Assembly (NCBI GenBank): GCA_030066785.1
Contig: JASJAZ010000072.1
Coordinates: 1 to 64,000 of the forward strand
DNA length: 64,000 nt
Direction of reading: 5' to 3'
From: Desulfobacterales bacterium
Lineage (GTDB): Bacteria; Desulfobacterota; Desulfobacteria; Desulfobacterales; JASJAZ01
Shown here: positions 38,774-49,304 of the stretch, in pieces
Position numbering within the stretch: the stretch's first letter is position 1
Layout of the letters: every line of letters starts with the position of its first letter
Translations under genes and position numbers: made by a program
The notes under the pieces: generated by a model
The model's database searches: none
What the model was told of the DNA's origin: nothing
What the model saw: the letters and a program-made list of their open reading frames with translations, nothing else

Positions 38774-39526
38774 ATGGCCGCCAAAGCAAAGCAAAAGGCA
38801 GCAGAAGAACCGAAATCAGATCTGATTCAGATCATGACAGTATCGTTGTTTATTATCCTGCTGGCCTTTTTTATTTTGTTGAATGCGTTTGCTACCATTG
38901 ATGATATACGCCAGCGTGAAGTGTTGGGCTCCATCATGAAAAGTTTCGGCATTTTGTCAGGTGGAAGTTCGCTGATTGAAGGTCAAGGCGATACGATTGT
39001 GCCGCCGAAGTTGCAGCACTCCCCTGAAGATATCGATCTCTCTCATCTTTATAAATTGGACGATAATCTGCTAGTCAACATTGATATGTTTGCCAATAAT
39101 AATGGCAACGTGGTGCGGATTCCTGCCGATTTATTGTTTCAAGGCCATACTGCACGGCTGAAGACCGCGGCCGAACCTTTGCTAATTGAATTGGGGCGTA
39201 CGATTGCATCCAATCAGTATCCGGTGGAAATTAGTGGGCATTCGGATAATGCCTACCGAATTTCCGGAAAAAAGATTTCCAAACGAGAATTGACCAGCAT
39301 GCGCGCCTATCAGGTGCTGGGATATCTGGTTGATAGAACCGATATTGCACCCAAACGATTAACCGCTTTTGGTTGGGGTGCGCAGCAACCGATTGTATCG
39401 AATCAAACCCCGGAGACCCGGGCGTTAAACAATCGGATTGAAATTCTTTTTGTTAACCAGAAAACCGTTCGTAAACCTAAGGGGGTGTTTACCTTCAAAG
39501 ACTTTTTCTTCAAAGTCTTTGAATAA
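38774..39526 (+). CDS. MotB paralogue lacking the conserved proton-carrying Asp (OmpA-type peptidoglycan-binding C-term)
   Basis: TM segment TVSLFIILLAFFILL aligns to MotB with Ser in place of Asp; ISGHSDN...MRAYQVLGYL...NNRIEILFV OmpA domain. Confidence 0.88.
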   Translation: MAAKAKQKAAEEPKSDLIQIMTVSLFIILLAFFILLNAFATIDDIRQREVLGSIMKSFGILSGGSSLIEGQGDTIVPPKLQHSPEDIDLSHLYKLDDNLLVNIDMFANNNGNVVRIPADLLFQGHTARLKTAAEPLLIELGRTIASNQYPVEISGHSDNAYRISGKKISKRELTSMRAYQVLGYLVDRTDIAPKRLTAFGWGAQQPIVSNQTPETRALNNRIEILFVNQKTVRKPKGVFTFKDFFFKVFE

Positions 39527-39547
39527 AACACCGCAATAACGAGTCAA

Positions 39548-40291
39548 ATGGCTGGAAGCAAAAATAATAAAAGCGCTGAAGGTGTCAAGGCCGATCCAAA
39601 TGCATGGATGATTACTTTCGGCGACTTGCTCATGTTACTACTGACCTTTTTTGTTTTGCTTTTGACAATGAAGTCCATGGACGGCGGGCGTCTTAAAGAA
39701 GTCTTCAATCAGTTTTTAGAAACCCATGGTCCTTTAGAATACAACGATACTTCGGGAAAACCGAATGCTATTGAAATCGGTGATCATTATGCGAAACCGA
39801 TGCAAATTCAATCGAGTGCCATGCTGCGTGAACTCATCAGTATGTTGCATGACATCGAACAGATCACAGACAAGCAGGATGAAGTGAAGAATCTAAATGA
39901 TATTTTAGATATTACGGAAGATGATCGCGGTGTGATTGTCACCTTGGCCTGTGATGATTTGTTTGCGCGTGGCAGCGCCGATTTAAAGCCTGATCGAGTG
40001 GATATTCTCGACAAAGTTGGCGACCTATTGCGTTATGCAACTAATGAGATTTTAATCATGGGCCATACCGATGACATGCCGGTGAACCCTTCGGCCTTTG
40101 ACTCAAATTTGCAGTTGTCTTTTTATCGGGCACTAAGCGCATTCCAATACATGACCGATAACCTGGATTTCCGACCAGATCGTATGGCCGTGGGTGGTTA
40201 TGGCCAGTTGAGGCCACAATATCCTAACGATAGCGAAGCCAACCGAGCCAAAAATCGCAGGGTCGAATTTATATTACGCAAACTAACATAG
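39548..40291 (+). CDS. motB: Flagellar motor protein MotB with conserved Asp
   Basis: WMITFGDLLMLLLTFFVLLLTM with Asp; OmpA domain GHTDDMP...AVGGYGQLRPQYPNDSEANRAKNRRVEF. Confidence 0.94.
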   Translation: MAGSKNNKSAEGVKADPNAWMITFGDLLMLLLTFFVLLLTMKSMDGGRLKEVFNQFLETHGPLEYNDTSGKPNAIEIGDHYAKPMQIQSSAMLRELISMLHDIEQITDKQDEVKNLNDILDITEDDRGVIVTLACDDLFARGSADLKPDRVDILDKVGDLLRYATNEILIMGHTDDMPVNPSAFDSNLQLSFYRALSAFQYMTDNLDFRPDRMAVGGYGQLRPQYPNDSEANRAKNRRVEFILRKLT

Positions 40292-40305
40292 AAAGGGACA
40301 AGCCA

Positions 40306-40830
40306 TTGGCCGAACAGAATCAAAACCAACCAGACGCAGGCGCTGGGAACGCTGAAGTCAAATCTTCGAAATCTTCCATGAAATTTATCATCATCGGCAT
40401 CGTGGTCGTGATTTTGGCCGCTGGTGGATATATCGGCTGGACTAAATTTATCAAACAGCCTGCCGAAGCCAAGGAAACAGTCGGAAAAACTGCATCAGTA
40501 CAACAATCGGAACAATCGGGGGATTCCATTGGGCAAGTTTTTGATCTGGAAACCTTTCTCGTTAATTTGGCTGATCGTGGCGGCAAACGCTATTTAAAGA
40601 CTAAAATTACGCTGGAATTATCTTCAGAGCTAGCTGTTGAGGAGGCCACAGCGCGAATGCCGCAACTGCGCGATGGCATCCTGTTGTTGTTGAGCAGCAA
40701 ATCAATGGAGGAAATTCAAGGGATTGAAGGCAAAATTGCCTTACGCAGCGAATTGGTAATGCGTGTCAATCAAATTCTCAAACAAGGTAAAGTGCGGAAT
40801 CTATACTTTACCGAATTCGTTATTCAATAG
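40306..40830 (+). CDS. fliL: Flagellar basal body-associated protein FliL
   Basis: TM segment then VFDLETFLVNLADRGGKRYLKTKITLELS...GKVRNLYFTEFVIQ; immediately before fliM; TTG start. Confidence 0.93.
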   Translation: MAEQNQNQPDAGAGNAEVKSSKSSMKFIIIGIVVVILAAGGYIGWTKFIKQPAEAKETVGKTASVQQSEQSGDSIGQVFDLETFLVNLADRGGKRYLKTKITLELSSELAVEEATARMPQLRDGILLLLSSKSMEEIQGIEGKIALRSELVMRVNQILKQGKVRNLYFTEFVIQ

Positions 40831-40839
40831 TCTATTCGA

Positions 40840-41817
40840 ATGAGTGAAATTCTAAGCCAAGAAGAAGTCGATAGCCTGCTCACAGGTCTAAGTTCAGGTA
40901 AAGTCGAAGCCGAAACAGATGCGCCCCCTGAACCTGAAGGCTTAAAGCCGTATGATTTTACTAGCCAGGACCGGGTGATTCGCGGCCGCATGCCGACCTT
41001 TAAGGTTATTAATGACCGGCTCGCCCGTCAAATGGGCAGCAGTCTATCAAAACTGTTGATGACCAACGTCGACATAAGCGCAAGTAACATGGAGACTTTG
41101 AAGTTTTCTGATTTCGTGCAATCTCTGCCGGTTCCGACCAGTTTGCATGTCTTTCGGATGTTGCCCTTCAGGGGCCATGCATTGTTGGTGATGGAGAGTC
41201 AGTTAGTCTTCAATTTGATCGACACTTTCTTTGGCGGTTCAGGCAATGGCAAAGCCAAGATCGAGGGTCGCGAATTCACACCGATTGAAGAAATGATGAT
41301 TCGCAAGGTAGTAACAGCATTGCTTGAAGATATGGTCAAAGCCTGGAGTCCAGTTGAAAAGGTAACCCCCCAATTTGTTCGCTCTGAAGTTAATCCGCAA
41401 TTTGCAACGATTGTGCTGCCGGCTGATTTGGTTATTACGGCGAAGTTTGACGTCGAGTTAGAGCAAAATGCGGGAAAGGTTACGATTTGTCTGCCATATG
41501 CCATGATTGAACCCATTCGCCATAAGCTTTCGTCGGGTTTTCAGAGTGAAGCCTTGGAAATTGATCACGAATGGCAGAAACGGGTTAAAGACCAGATATT
41601 AAACTCGATGGTGGATATTGCCGTTCAATTAGGTACCACTCAAATTACAGGGGAACGCCTGATTCATTTTAAGGTTGGTGATGTTATTCAATTGGATCAA
41701 AACGCATCGCGAAGCTTGATCGGGCTGGTGGAAGATGTACCTAAATTAAGAGGGTTTGCCGGAGTCCGGAACAAATACCAAGCATATAAAATAGAACAAA
41801 AATTGACATTGGAGTAA
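40840..41817 (+). CDS. fliM: Flagellar motor switch protein FliM
   Basis: N-terminal CheY-binding peptide SEILSQEEVDSLLTG, YDFTSQDRVIRGRMPTFKVINDRLARQ. Confidence 0.97.
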   Translation: MSEILSQEEVDSLLTGLSSGKVEAETDAPPEPEGLKPYDFTSQDRVIRGRMPTFKVINDRLARQMGSSLSKLLMTNVDISASNMETLKFSDFVQSLPVPTSLHVFRMLPFRGHALLVMESQLVFNLIDTFFGGSGNGKAKIEGREFTPIEEMMIRKVVTALLEDMVKAWSPVEKVTPQFVRSEVNPQFATIVLPADLVITAKFDVELEQNAGKVTICLPYAMIEPIRHKLSSGFQSEALEIDHEWQKRVKDQILNSMVDIAVQLGTTQITGERLIHFKVGDVIQLDQNASRSLIGLVEDVPKLRGFAGVRNKYQAYKIEQKLTLE

Positions 41818-41821
41818 AACG

Positions 41822-42184
41822 ATGGAAGAGACCGCTAAAGTTGAAACACCTGAAAATGAAATCCCCAACCAAGAAGCAGAAGTAAAAGCCAATCCGTCAG
41901 CGGCCCCGGCACAGGAAACTCAAGACCGGGAGATTGATTTTATTTTGGATATTCCATTGGAGTTATCGGTCGAACTAGGTCGGACACGTATGCTAGTAAA
42001 CGATTTATTGCAATTGGGACAGGGTTCGGTCGTTGAATTGGATAAACTGGCCGGCGAGCCGCTGGAAATATATATTAATCGGAAACTGGTGGCGCGTGGT
42101 GAGGTTGTAGTGGTTAATGAAAAATTTGGTATACGGCTGACCGATATCGTTAGTCCGATTGAGCGTGTTAAGAGCTTGCATTGA
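41822..42184 (+). CDS. fliN: Flagellar motor switch protein FliN
   Basis: DIPLELSVELGRTRMLVNDLLQLGQGSVVELDKLAGEPLEIYINRKLVARGEVVVVNEKFGIRLTDI. Confidence 0.97.
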   Translation: MEETAKVETPENEIPNQEAEVKANPSAAPAQETQDREIDFILDIPLELSVELGRTRMLVNDLLQLGQGSVVELDKLAGEPLEIYINRKLVARGEVVVVNEKFGIRLTDIVSPIERVKSLH

Positions 42185-42282
42185 TTACAACCATTATAAA
42201 GTATTGGAACTGCCAGCATTAAAATCGCGTATTTTAGGGAACAATTTACGAACTGATAAAGAGCTGTCTTCTGGATGACATA

Positions 42283-42690
42283 ATGAATTCTCTGGTAACT
42301 GATCCTTCTCAAACACTTACAACCGATCTATGGTTCACCCTGATTAAAAGTGCAGCCATGCTATGTGTGGTATTGGGGATCCTGCTGGCAGTTCTTTTCT
42401 TGATACGTCGCTTGTTTTATCAGCAAAGCCGGAATTCTGGCCAGGGTTTGATTAAAATGCTGGCGACCTACAGTGTGGCGCCCAAGCAGCGGCTTTTGCT
42501 CCTGGATGTGTTGGGCGAAAAAATCCTGGTTGGTATCACACCGCAGAGCATTCACCGGATTGCTACCCTGCAAGACGCTGGTGAAGTCGAGATCCCGAAT
42601 CCTGCGCTTACTTCCGGCTTTTTCAAAGAGATTTTTCAAAGCGCTTTCAAAAAACAAACCCAAAATAAACCGACGGCAGGTCCATCTTGA
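42283..42690 (+). CDS. fliO: Flagellar biosynthetic protein FliO
   Basis: Single TM then MLATYSVAPKQRLLLLDVLGEKILVGITPQSIHRI; between fliN and fliP. Confidence 0.9.
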   Translation: MNSLVTDPSQTLTTDLWFTLIKSAAMLCVVLGILLAVLFLIRRLFYQQSRNSGQGLIKMLATYSVAPKQRLLLLDVLGEKILVGITPQSIHRIATLQDAGEVEIPNPALTSGFFKEIFQSAFKKQTQNKPTAGPS

Positions 42691-42808
42691 TGTATTGGAC
42701 ACTCAATCCGCTGTCAAAGGGTTCTGAATCTTATTTGGTAAGTTTTGGCAATATGATGAGATGGCGGGGTTTCGATAAAGATCCCCAACATATACTATTC
42801 TATTTGAG

Positions 42809-43567
42809 ATGATACGAAGAATAATCATTATGGCGGTTTTCTTGCCTCTGGTTTGCGGTGTTTTGCCGGCATTTGGTGCTCCGCTTCCGCTGCCTTCGGT
42901 CCAAATTGGGGTCGGTGAAGCAGAGAATCCGGAAGAAGTATCGGTGGTTTTGCAAATTGTTGCGTTGCTGACCATCCTGTCCTTGGCGCCCGCCATTTTG
43001 ATTCTTATGACATCCTTTACGAGGATTGTGGTTGTATTTCACTTTCTGCGACAAGCCTTGGGTACACAGCAATCTCCACCCAATCAAGTGGTGATCGGAT
43101 TGTCACTCTTTATTACTTTTTTCATTATGACACCGGTTTGGCAGCAAGTTTACGGCAAGGCCCTGCGGCCTTACTTAGACAAGGAAATTTCGTATCAGGA
43201 AGCGTTCGACAATGCCAAGACGCCGGTGCGCCAATTCATGTTGTACAACACCCGTGAGAAGGATCTGGCTTTATTTGTCAATGCATCCCGATCTGAAAAA
43301 CCCCCAACACCTGATGATGTCTCTCTGTTGGTGTTGATTCCGGCGTTTGTCATTAGTGAATTAAAAACAGCCTTTATTATTGGCTTTGTGTTGTATGTAC
43401 CATTTTTGGTTATCGATATGGTTGTCGCCAGTGTGTTGCTGTCCATGGGAATGATGATGTTGCCGCCCATCATGATATCGTTGCCCTTTAAAATAATGTT
43501 GTTTGTTTTGGTTGACGGTTGGAATTTACTAGTAGGTTCAGTCGTCAAAAGCTTTGGAGTTGCATGA
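42809..43567 (+). CDS. fliP: Flagellar biosynthetic protein FliP
   Basis: LTILSLAPAILILMTSFTRIVVVFHFLRQALGTQQSPPNQVVIGLSLFITFFIMTPVW. Confidence 0.97.
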   Translation: MIRRIIIMAVFLPLVCGVLPAFGAPLPLPSVQIGVGEAENPEEVSVVLQIVALLTILSLAPAILILMTSFTRIVVVFHFLRQALGTQQSPPNQVVIGLSLFITFFIMTPVWQQVYGKALRPYLDKEISYQEAFDNAKTPVRQFMLYNTREKDLALFVNASRSEKPPTPDDVSLLVLIPAFVISELKTAFIIGFVLYVPFLVIDMVVASVLLSMGMMMLPPIMISLPFKIMLFVLVDGWNLLVGSVVKSFGVA

Positions 43568-43568
43568 C

Positions 43569-43838
43569 ATGACGCCTGAATTTGCGGTCACATTTGCCAA
43601 AGATGCCATCATGCTGACGGTCATGGTTGCCATGCCCATGCTGGGCCTTGGATTAATCGTGGGACTGGCCATCAGTATTTTTCAAGCCACTACTTCCATA
43701 CAGGAAATGACATTGTCGTTTGTGCCTAAAATCCTGGCGGTGTTGTTTGGGCTGCTATTTTTTGCGCCCTGGATGTTGGAAAAACTGGTCAGCTATACCA
43801 ATAGAATTTTTTCCAATATTCCCATGTATATTCGCTGA
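43569..43838 (+). CDS. fliQ: Flagellar biosynthetic protein FliQ
   Basis: LGLIVGLAISIFQATTSIQEMTLSFVPKILAVL; start ATG at 43569 preferred to 43554. Confidence 0.95.
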   Translation: MTPEFAVTFAKDAIMLTVMVAMPMLGLGLIVGLAISIFQATTSIQEMTLSFVPKILAVLFGLLFFAPWMLEKLVSYTNRIFSNIPMYIR

Positions 43839-43875
43839 TTTGCGAGGATGCGTCAGCTAATGGTTCGAGATACAA

Positions 43876-44661
43876 ATGCATATTTACGGTTTTGCACCCG
43901 AAAGCTATCAAATCTTTTTACTGATTCTGGTCAGGGTCAGCGTCATATTGTTTTTGTTTCCGGTTTTCAGCAGCGGCATGCTGCCCAGCTTGGCTAAAGC
44001 CGGTTTAGCCTTTATCCTCACACTGATACTTTATCCCGTTTTACAGGTCGATCCCGCCCAGTTCCCTCGACAACCCTCCGATGTGATCATTTTGCTGGTA
44101 GTCGAATTTTTTATCGGCATGGTGCTTGCGCTCGGGGTACGCTTGTTTTTTGGCGCCATCGAATTGGCCGGGCAAATTATCGGTTTCCAGATGGGGTTTT
44201 CCATCATTAATGTCATCGACCCCCAAACCGGTACGCATGTATCCATTATGGGGCGCATCGGCAATTTGGTGGTGCTGCTCGTTTTTTTGTTGATCAACGG
44301 ACATCATTTGCTGATTTCAGCGTTAGTGGAAAGTTTTGCCGTGATTCCCTTTGGAATGCTTCGCCTACAAGGTGGTTTTTTTACCCAACTGATCGATTTA
44401 TCGGCACATATGTTTGTACTCAGCATCAAGATCGCCTCGCCGGCCATGGTGGCGCTTCTATTTACCAGCGCAGCGTTTGGGTTATCGGCTAAATTTGCCC
44501 CCCAAATGAACATTCTTATAGCTGCTTTTCCAGTGAAAATTGTTGTGGGGCTTATTTTTTTTGGCATGTCACTGCAAATTATACTTGTGATGACCAAAGC
44601 ATACGTGGCGCAGCTTCCCGCCTTGTTTTCTTCTTTAATTGCTTGGATGGGAACCGGTTGA
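43876..44661 (+). CDS. fliR: Flagellar biosynthetic protein FliR
   Basis: MGFSIINVIDPQTGTHVSIMGRIGNLVVLLVFLLINGHHLLISALVESF. Confidence 0.96.
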   Translation: MHIYGFAPESYQIFLLILVRVSVILFLFPVFSSGMLPSLAKAGLAFILTLILYPVLQVDPAQFPRQPSDVIILLVVEFFIGMVLALGVRLFFGAIELAGQIIGFQMGFSIINVIDPQTGTHVSIMGRIGNLVVLLVFLLINGHHLLISALVESFAVIPFGMLRLQGGFFTQLIDLSAHMFVLSIKIASPAMVALLFTSAAFGLSAKFAPQMNILIAAFPVKIVVGLIFFGMSLQIILVMTKAYVAQLPALFSSLIAWMGTG

Positions 44662-44677
44662 GTAGGGAATTCTCGAA

Positions 44678-45745
44678 ATGGCCAGAGATGATTTCCAAGA
44701 ACGAACTGAAAAGGCGACGCCCAAAAAGCGCGAAAAGGCACGGGAAGAGGGGCAGGTTGCCCGCAGTATGGAGATACCCTCGGTCCTGGTACTAATGGCG
44801 GGCATGATCGGGATGTATTTTGGTGGCTATTTTCTTTTTCACAATATTTCCGGTGCCTTGCGGCATAGTTTTTCCTTTCAGTCCATCCCGGCAGGCGATT
44901 TTAACTTTTTTTTGCAGATTCTTTACCGATTCTCAAAAACATTTTTCTTGATTGTCCTACCGGTTATGAGTGCGGTGCTGGTCACCGCACTCGTGGCCAA
45001 TTTGGTTCAGGTTGGATTCAAGCTCTCTGCCAAAGCCATCACACCGAAACTCTCGCGTTTCAATATCGTCAATGGATTCAAACGATTGTTCTCGGTGCGC
45101 TCGCTGGTTGAGCTGATCAAATCTATTTTGAAACTGACACTGATCGGCATTACCGCATATTTGGTGATTAAGAGCCAGGTAGGGCAAATGATGAATCTTT
45201 ACGATACCAGTATCGCCAATATTCTGCTGTTTGTGCTCAAAGGCATATTTCGGTTTTTCATGGCGGTTTTGCTGGCCATGATTTTACTGGCAATTTTGGA
45301 CTATGCTTTTCAACGATGGCAGTTTGAAAAAGATATTCGCATGACCAAACAAGAAGTCAAGGAGGAGCACAAACAGGCCGAAGGTGATCCGCTGGTTAAA
45401 TCACGCATACGCAACATCCAATATCAGATCGCGCAACGACGTATGATGCAAGAGGTTCCAGAGGCCGATGTGGTGGTCACAAACCCCACCCACCTTGCCT
45501 TGGCCATCCGCTACGATCAGCTATCAATGAGCGCTCCCCAAGTGGTGGCCAAGGGCGCCGGTAACATCGCTGAGCGGATTAAAGATATTGCCAATGAGCA
45601 ACATATACCGGTGATTGAGAACAAGGAATTGGCCCGAAACTTGTATAAAATAGTAGAGGTCGGCCAGGAAATTCCTTCCCAATTTTTTATGGCAGTGGCG
45701 GAGTTGTTGGCCTATGTTTATAAACTTAAAGGAAAATCAATATGA
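44678..45745 (+). CDS. flhB: Flagellar biosynthesis protein FlhB
   Basis: ERTEKATPKKREKAREEGQVARSMEI, autocleavage motif VVTNPTHLALAIRYD. Confidence 0.97.
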   Translation: MARDDFQERTEKATPKKREKAREEGQVARSMEIPSVLVLMAGMIGMYFGGYFLFHNISGALRHSFSFQSIPAGDFNFFLQILYRFSKTFFLIVLPVMSAVLVTALVANLVQVGFKLSAKAITPKLSRFNIVNGFKRLFSVRSLVELIKSILKLTLIGITAYLVIKSQVGQMMNLYDTSIANILLFVLKGIFRFFMAVLLAMILLAILDYAFQRWQFEKDIRMTKQEVKEEHKQAEGDPLVKSRIRNIQYQIAQRRMMQEVPEADVVVTNPTHLALAIRYDQLSMSAPQVVAKGAGNIAERIKDIANEQHIPVIENKELARNLYKIVEVGQEIPSQFFMAVAELLAYVYKLKGKSI

Positions 45746-45932
45746 TACTAAATTCGCGCGATTTGAGAGGCGCCAATTGATTGGTTTGGGTTTGTCAACC
45801 ATCCAACGGCCAATGCCAAAACTCAGACACTTCCATGGTGGTCTATCCTTTAGGGACCATTTTGAAACACAGTATCGGAGTTTGGCCGAAAGCGAATTTA
45901 ATACCATTACAAATTCCGTTGCGGGGTAACGT

Positions 45933-48026
45933 TTGGAAGCCGGGACAGACAATAAAAGGTTTTTGAATGGTGTTTCAGGGGAAACACCGAATATTGTGCT
46001 CGTTATCGCCGTCATCGGTATATTGGCGGCCCTTGTTTTGCCGGTGCCCGCATTCATCCTTGATATGCTGCTGGCATTAAACATCACCACTGCTATCATT
46101 GTGCTGGTCACGGTGATGTATGCCAGATCCCCCCTCGAGTTTTCTATATTTCCGTCGTTGCTGTTGGTTTTAACCTTGTTTCGACTCAGTCTGAATGTGG
46201 CCTCAACCCGCCTGATTCTGCTGCATGGCAACGAAGGCCATCTGGCCGCTGGTGCCATCATCAAATCATTTGGTAATTTTGTTGTCGGCGGCAATTATGT
46301 CGTCGGTATGATCGTGTTTCTGATTTTAGTGTTGATCAATTTCATTGTCATTACCAAAGGCGCTGGCCGGATAGCCGAGGTGGCGGCACGCTTTACCCTG
46401 GACGCCATGCCCGGGAAGCAAATGGCCATCGATGCCGATTTAAATGCGGGGCTAATTGATGAGAATGAGGCCAGAGCCCGTCGCGAAGAAATAGCACATG
46501 AATCTAAGTTTCATGGCGCCATGGATGGTGCCAGCAAATTTGTTCGCGGCGATGCCATCGCCGGTATTATCATTACCTTTATCAACATTATCGGTGGTTT
46601 CATCATTGGTGTATTGCAACAGGAAATGCCAATGGTGGTTGCGGCACAGAATTACTCGCTGCTGACCATCGGCGATGGCCTGGTGTCACAAATTCCAGCG
46701 CTGGTAATATCCACGGCTGCCGGTATTTTAGTATCACGCGCGGCTTCCAATGACCGCATGGGTAAAGAATTCGGGAAGCACATATTTACCAATGCAAGTC
46801 CAATTTACATTGGATCATTTGTGGTTTTTCTTTTTGGCTTGGTTCCGGGTATGCCGGCCTTGCCATTTATGGTTCTGGGGACTCTTTTAGGCGGCAGTAT
46901 CTATCTGTTTCAAAGAAGTCGACCTCAGGTTGTCGAAACGGCCCTTGTGGCCGCAGACGCGGAGGAACCGGAACAACTTGCGGGACCTGAAGATGTGGAG
47001 CACCTGCTAGTGCTTGACACCATGGAACTCGAGGTTGGTTATGGCCTGATTACGCTAGTGGATACCGAACAGGACGGCAGTCTGCTCAATCGCATCCGCG
47101 CTATCCGCAGACAATTCGCATCGGAAATGGGGCTCATTATACCCCCGATTCACATCCGCGATAATTTGAAGCTGCGACCATCTGAATACCGGTTGGTGAT
47201 CAAAGGTGTTGAAATGGCGCGCTCCGAGGTCATGACCAATCATTTGCTGGCTATGAATGCCGGCGAAACCCCTGAGACCATTGAAGGCATTCCCACAACC
47301 GAACCTGCCTTTGGGCTTCCAGCACTGTGGATACCTCCAGAAAAAGAGGAAGAAGCCAAATTTTCCGGTTTCACGGTCGTGGACGCCTCCACTGTGGTTG
47401 CTACACACTTAACTGAGATTATTCGCAGTAATGCCCCCGATCTCCTGGGACGGCAAGAAGTCCAGCACTTGCTCAACAACTTGTCGAAAACAAGCCCGAA
47501 GGCGATTGAGGAATTGGTGCCAGGTCTTATGTCGGTGGGTCAGGTGCAGAAAGTATTGCAAAACCTTTTGCGCGAACGAGTATCGATTCGTGATTTGCTG
47601 ACCATTGTCGAGACCCTGGCGGATTTTGCTCCCATGAGCAAAGATCCGGATTTGTTAACTGAGTATGTGCGCCAAAAGCTAGCGCGTATGATTCTAAGCG
47701 ACTATGTGCAGCCGGATGGTATGCTGCAAATCATTTCCGTCGATCAAAAAGTCGAAGACATGTTGAGCAATGGGATTCAACATACCGATCATGGATCATA
47801 CCTGTCGGTTGAACCTGGTGTCATTGAGGCCGTGCTGGCATCGACCCGCAAAGAAGTGGAACGTGTGACGGCTCTGAATATTCAACCGGCGATTCTGTGC
47901 TCACCGGTTTTGCGCCGTCACCTGCGCAAGATTGTGGAGCAGATTGCACCCTCTGTGGCGGTCTTATCCCAGGCTGAAATTATTCCCAACATTCGCGTGC
48001 AGTCCGCAGGGAAGGTTCAGTTATAA
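45933..48026 (+). CDS. flhA: Flagellar biosynthesis protein FlhA
   Basis: YARSPLEFSIFPSLLLVLTLFRLSLNVASTRLILLHG, FVITKGAGRIAEVAARFTLDAMPGKQMAIDADLNAG-like region; TTG start. Confidence 0.97.
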   Translation: MEAGTDNKRFLNGVSGETPNIVLVIAVIGILAALVLPVPAFILDMLLALNITTAIIVLVTVMYARSPLEFSIFPSLLLVLTLFRLSLNVASTRLILLHGNEGHLAAGAIIKSFGNFVVGGNYVVGMIVFLILVLINFIVITKGAGRIAEVAARFTLDAMPGKQMAIDADLNAGLIDENEARARREEIAHESKFHGAMDGASKFVRGDAIAGIIITFINIIGGFIIGVLQQEMPMVVAAQNYSLLTIGDGLVSQIPALVISTAAGILVSRAASNDRMGKEFGKHIFTNASPIYIGSFVVFLFGLVPGMPALPFMVLGTLLGGSIYLFQRSRPQVVETALVAADAEEPEQLAGPEDVEHLLVLDTMELEVGYGLITLVDTEQDGSLLNRIRAIRRQFASEMGLIIPPIHIRDNLKLRPSEYRLVIKGVEMARSEVMTNHLLAMNAGETPETIEGIPTTEPAFGLPALWIPPEKEEEAKFSGFTVVDASTVVATHLTEIIRSNAPDLLGRQEVQHLLNNLSKTSPKAIEELVPGLMSVGQVQKVLQNLLRERVSIRDLLTIVETLADFAPMSKDPDLLTEYVRQKLARMILSDYVQPDGMLQIISVDQKVEDMLSNGIQHTDHGSYLSVEPGVIEAVLASTRKEVERVTALNIQPAILCSPVLRRHLRKIVEQIAPSVAVLSQAEIIPNIRVQSAGKVQL

Positions 48027-49163
48027 ATGGGCGTTAAAATATATAGAGCCAAGAGTATTCAAGCAGCGATACGCCGCATCAAGGCCGATCTGGGCTCGGA
48101 TGCATTGATTCTGAAGACGCGCCGGATTCCACCTGAAAACGGAAGTTCGTATGCAACCGGTTTATTTGAGGTGACTGCCAGTGACCGGTATGGGGACAAA
48201 AGTTCCGGGATCACCATGAATGTTGCAGCCCGAAGAAACTTTGAAGATCAGGCCACGTCTGGTATTCGTTTTGATGTCGATCAAGGACCTGAAAAGTATG
48301 CGGTCGATCATTGGGAAGTCCTGCGGGATGAAATTTTGCAAATAAAAGATATGTTTTTTTTAATGAAACACTCCGCAGCAATGCCAAGCTTTCTTATGAC
48401 CCATCCCGAAATGCTGGAGCTTTATGCACGGTTGGTTAAGGCCGGTATTTCTGAATCGCGTGCCCAGGCAATCATTAAGCAAAGCCTTGCGTCGGCGCAG
48501 CCCAATGCCGCCGCTAAAAGCGTGGTAAAAATTTTATTGAATTACGTGGAAGTGTGCGATCCGTTTCAAAATCTAAACGGTCATGCCAAGCTAGCTGCTT
48601 TTATTGGCCCCACTGGTGTGGGCAAAACCACAACCATAGCTAAATTGGCAGCCGAGTTAAGTCTAAAACGCAAAAAACGGGTGGGAATTGTCGCGGTGGA
48701 TAATTATCGCATTGGTGCCGCTGATCAACTTAAAACCTATGCGACAATCATGGGTTTGCCATGTCTTGCGGCGTTTACCCAACGTGATTTGGTCAGGGCC
48801 ATCGGAAAATTCCGTAACAAGGATGTTATTTTAATTGATACTGCCGGTCAAAGCCACCTGGATAATAACCGGCTGCAAGAATTAGCCATGTTGATGTGCG
48901 GTGATCTGCCGATTACTTCCCATTTGGTTTTAAGTGCCGGTTCTAAGTCAGAGGATATGAAGGAAATCACAGCCAATTTTAGCCAGCTGAAACCACAGAG
49001 CTACATATTTACGAAGTTTGATGAAACCCGGCAGCATGGTGCCATCATTGATCAACTATGTGAAATGCAGTTGCCCATATCGTATGTCACCAATGGACAG
49101 CGAGTGCCAGAAGACCTTGTCACCGGTCATCAACGGACCGTTTTACGCATGATATTGAGTTAA
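48027..49163 (+). CDS. flhF: Flagellar biosynthesis SRP-type GTPase FlhF
   Basis: AFIGPTGVGKTTTIAKLAAE, DNYRIGAADQLKTYA, LIDTAGQSHLDN. Confidence 0.96.
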   Translation: MGVKIYRAKSIQAAIRRIKADLGSDALILKTRRIPPENGSSYATGLFEVTASDRYGDKSSGITMNVAARRNFEDQATSGIRFDVDQGPEKYAVDHWEVLRDEILQIKDMFFLMKHSAAMPSFLMTHPEMLELYARLVKAGISESRAQAIIKQSLASAQPNAAAKSVVKILLNYVEVCDPFQNLNGHAKLAAFIGPTGVGKTTTIAKLAAELSLKRKKRVGIVAVDNYRIGAADQLKTYATIMGLPCLAAFTQRDLVRAIGKFRNKDVILIDTAGQSHLDNNRLQELAMLMCGDLPITSHLVLSAGSKSEDMKEITANFSQLKPQSYIFTKFDETRQHGAIIDQLCEMQLPISYVTNGQRVPEDLVTGHQRTVLRMILS

Positions 49164-49304
49164 TCGGGAAAAAAACAACACCACCGGTTGGTGAATACAT
49201 AAAAAAGTTTCAAGGTAGGAATGAAAGGCGCAAACAAAATGAGCATGGATTCAGGACTTGGCTTATAGTGTTTTTGGAGGGTTAACCAGCAGAGGGAGAC
49301 ACAC

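Noticed and set aside
45714-45929. 71-aa ORF between flhB and flhA
   Set aside because: Overlaps the flhB 3' end out of frame and lacks recognisable features; likely chance.
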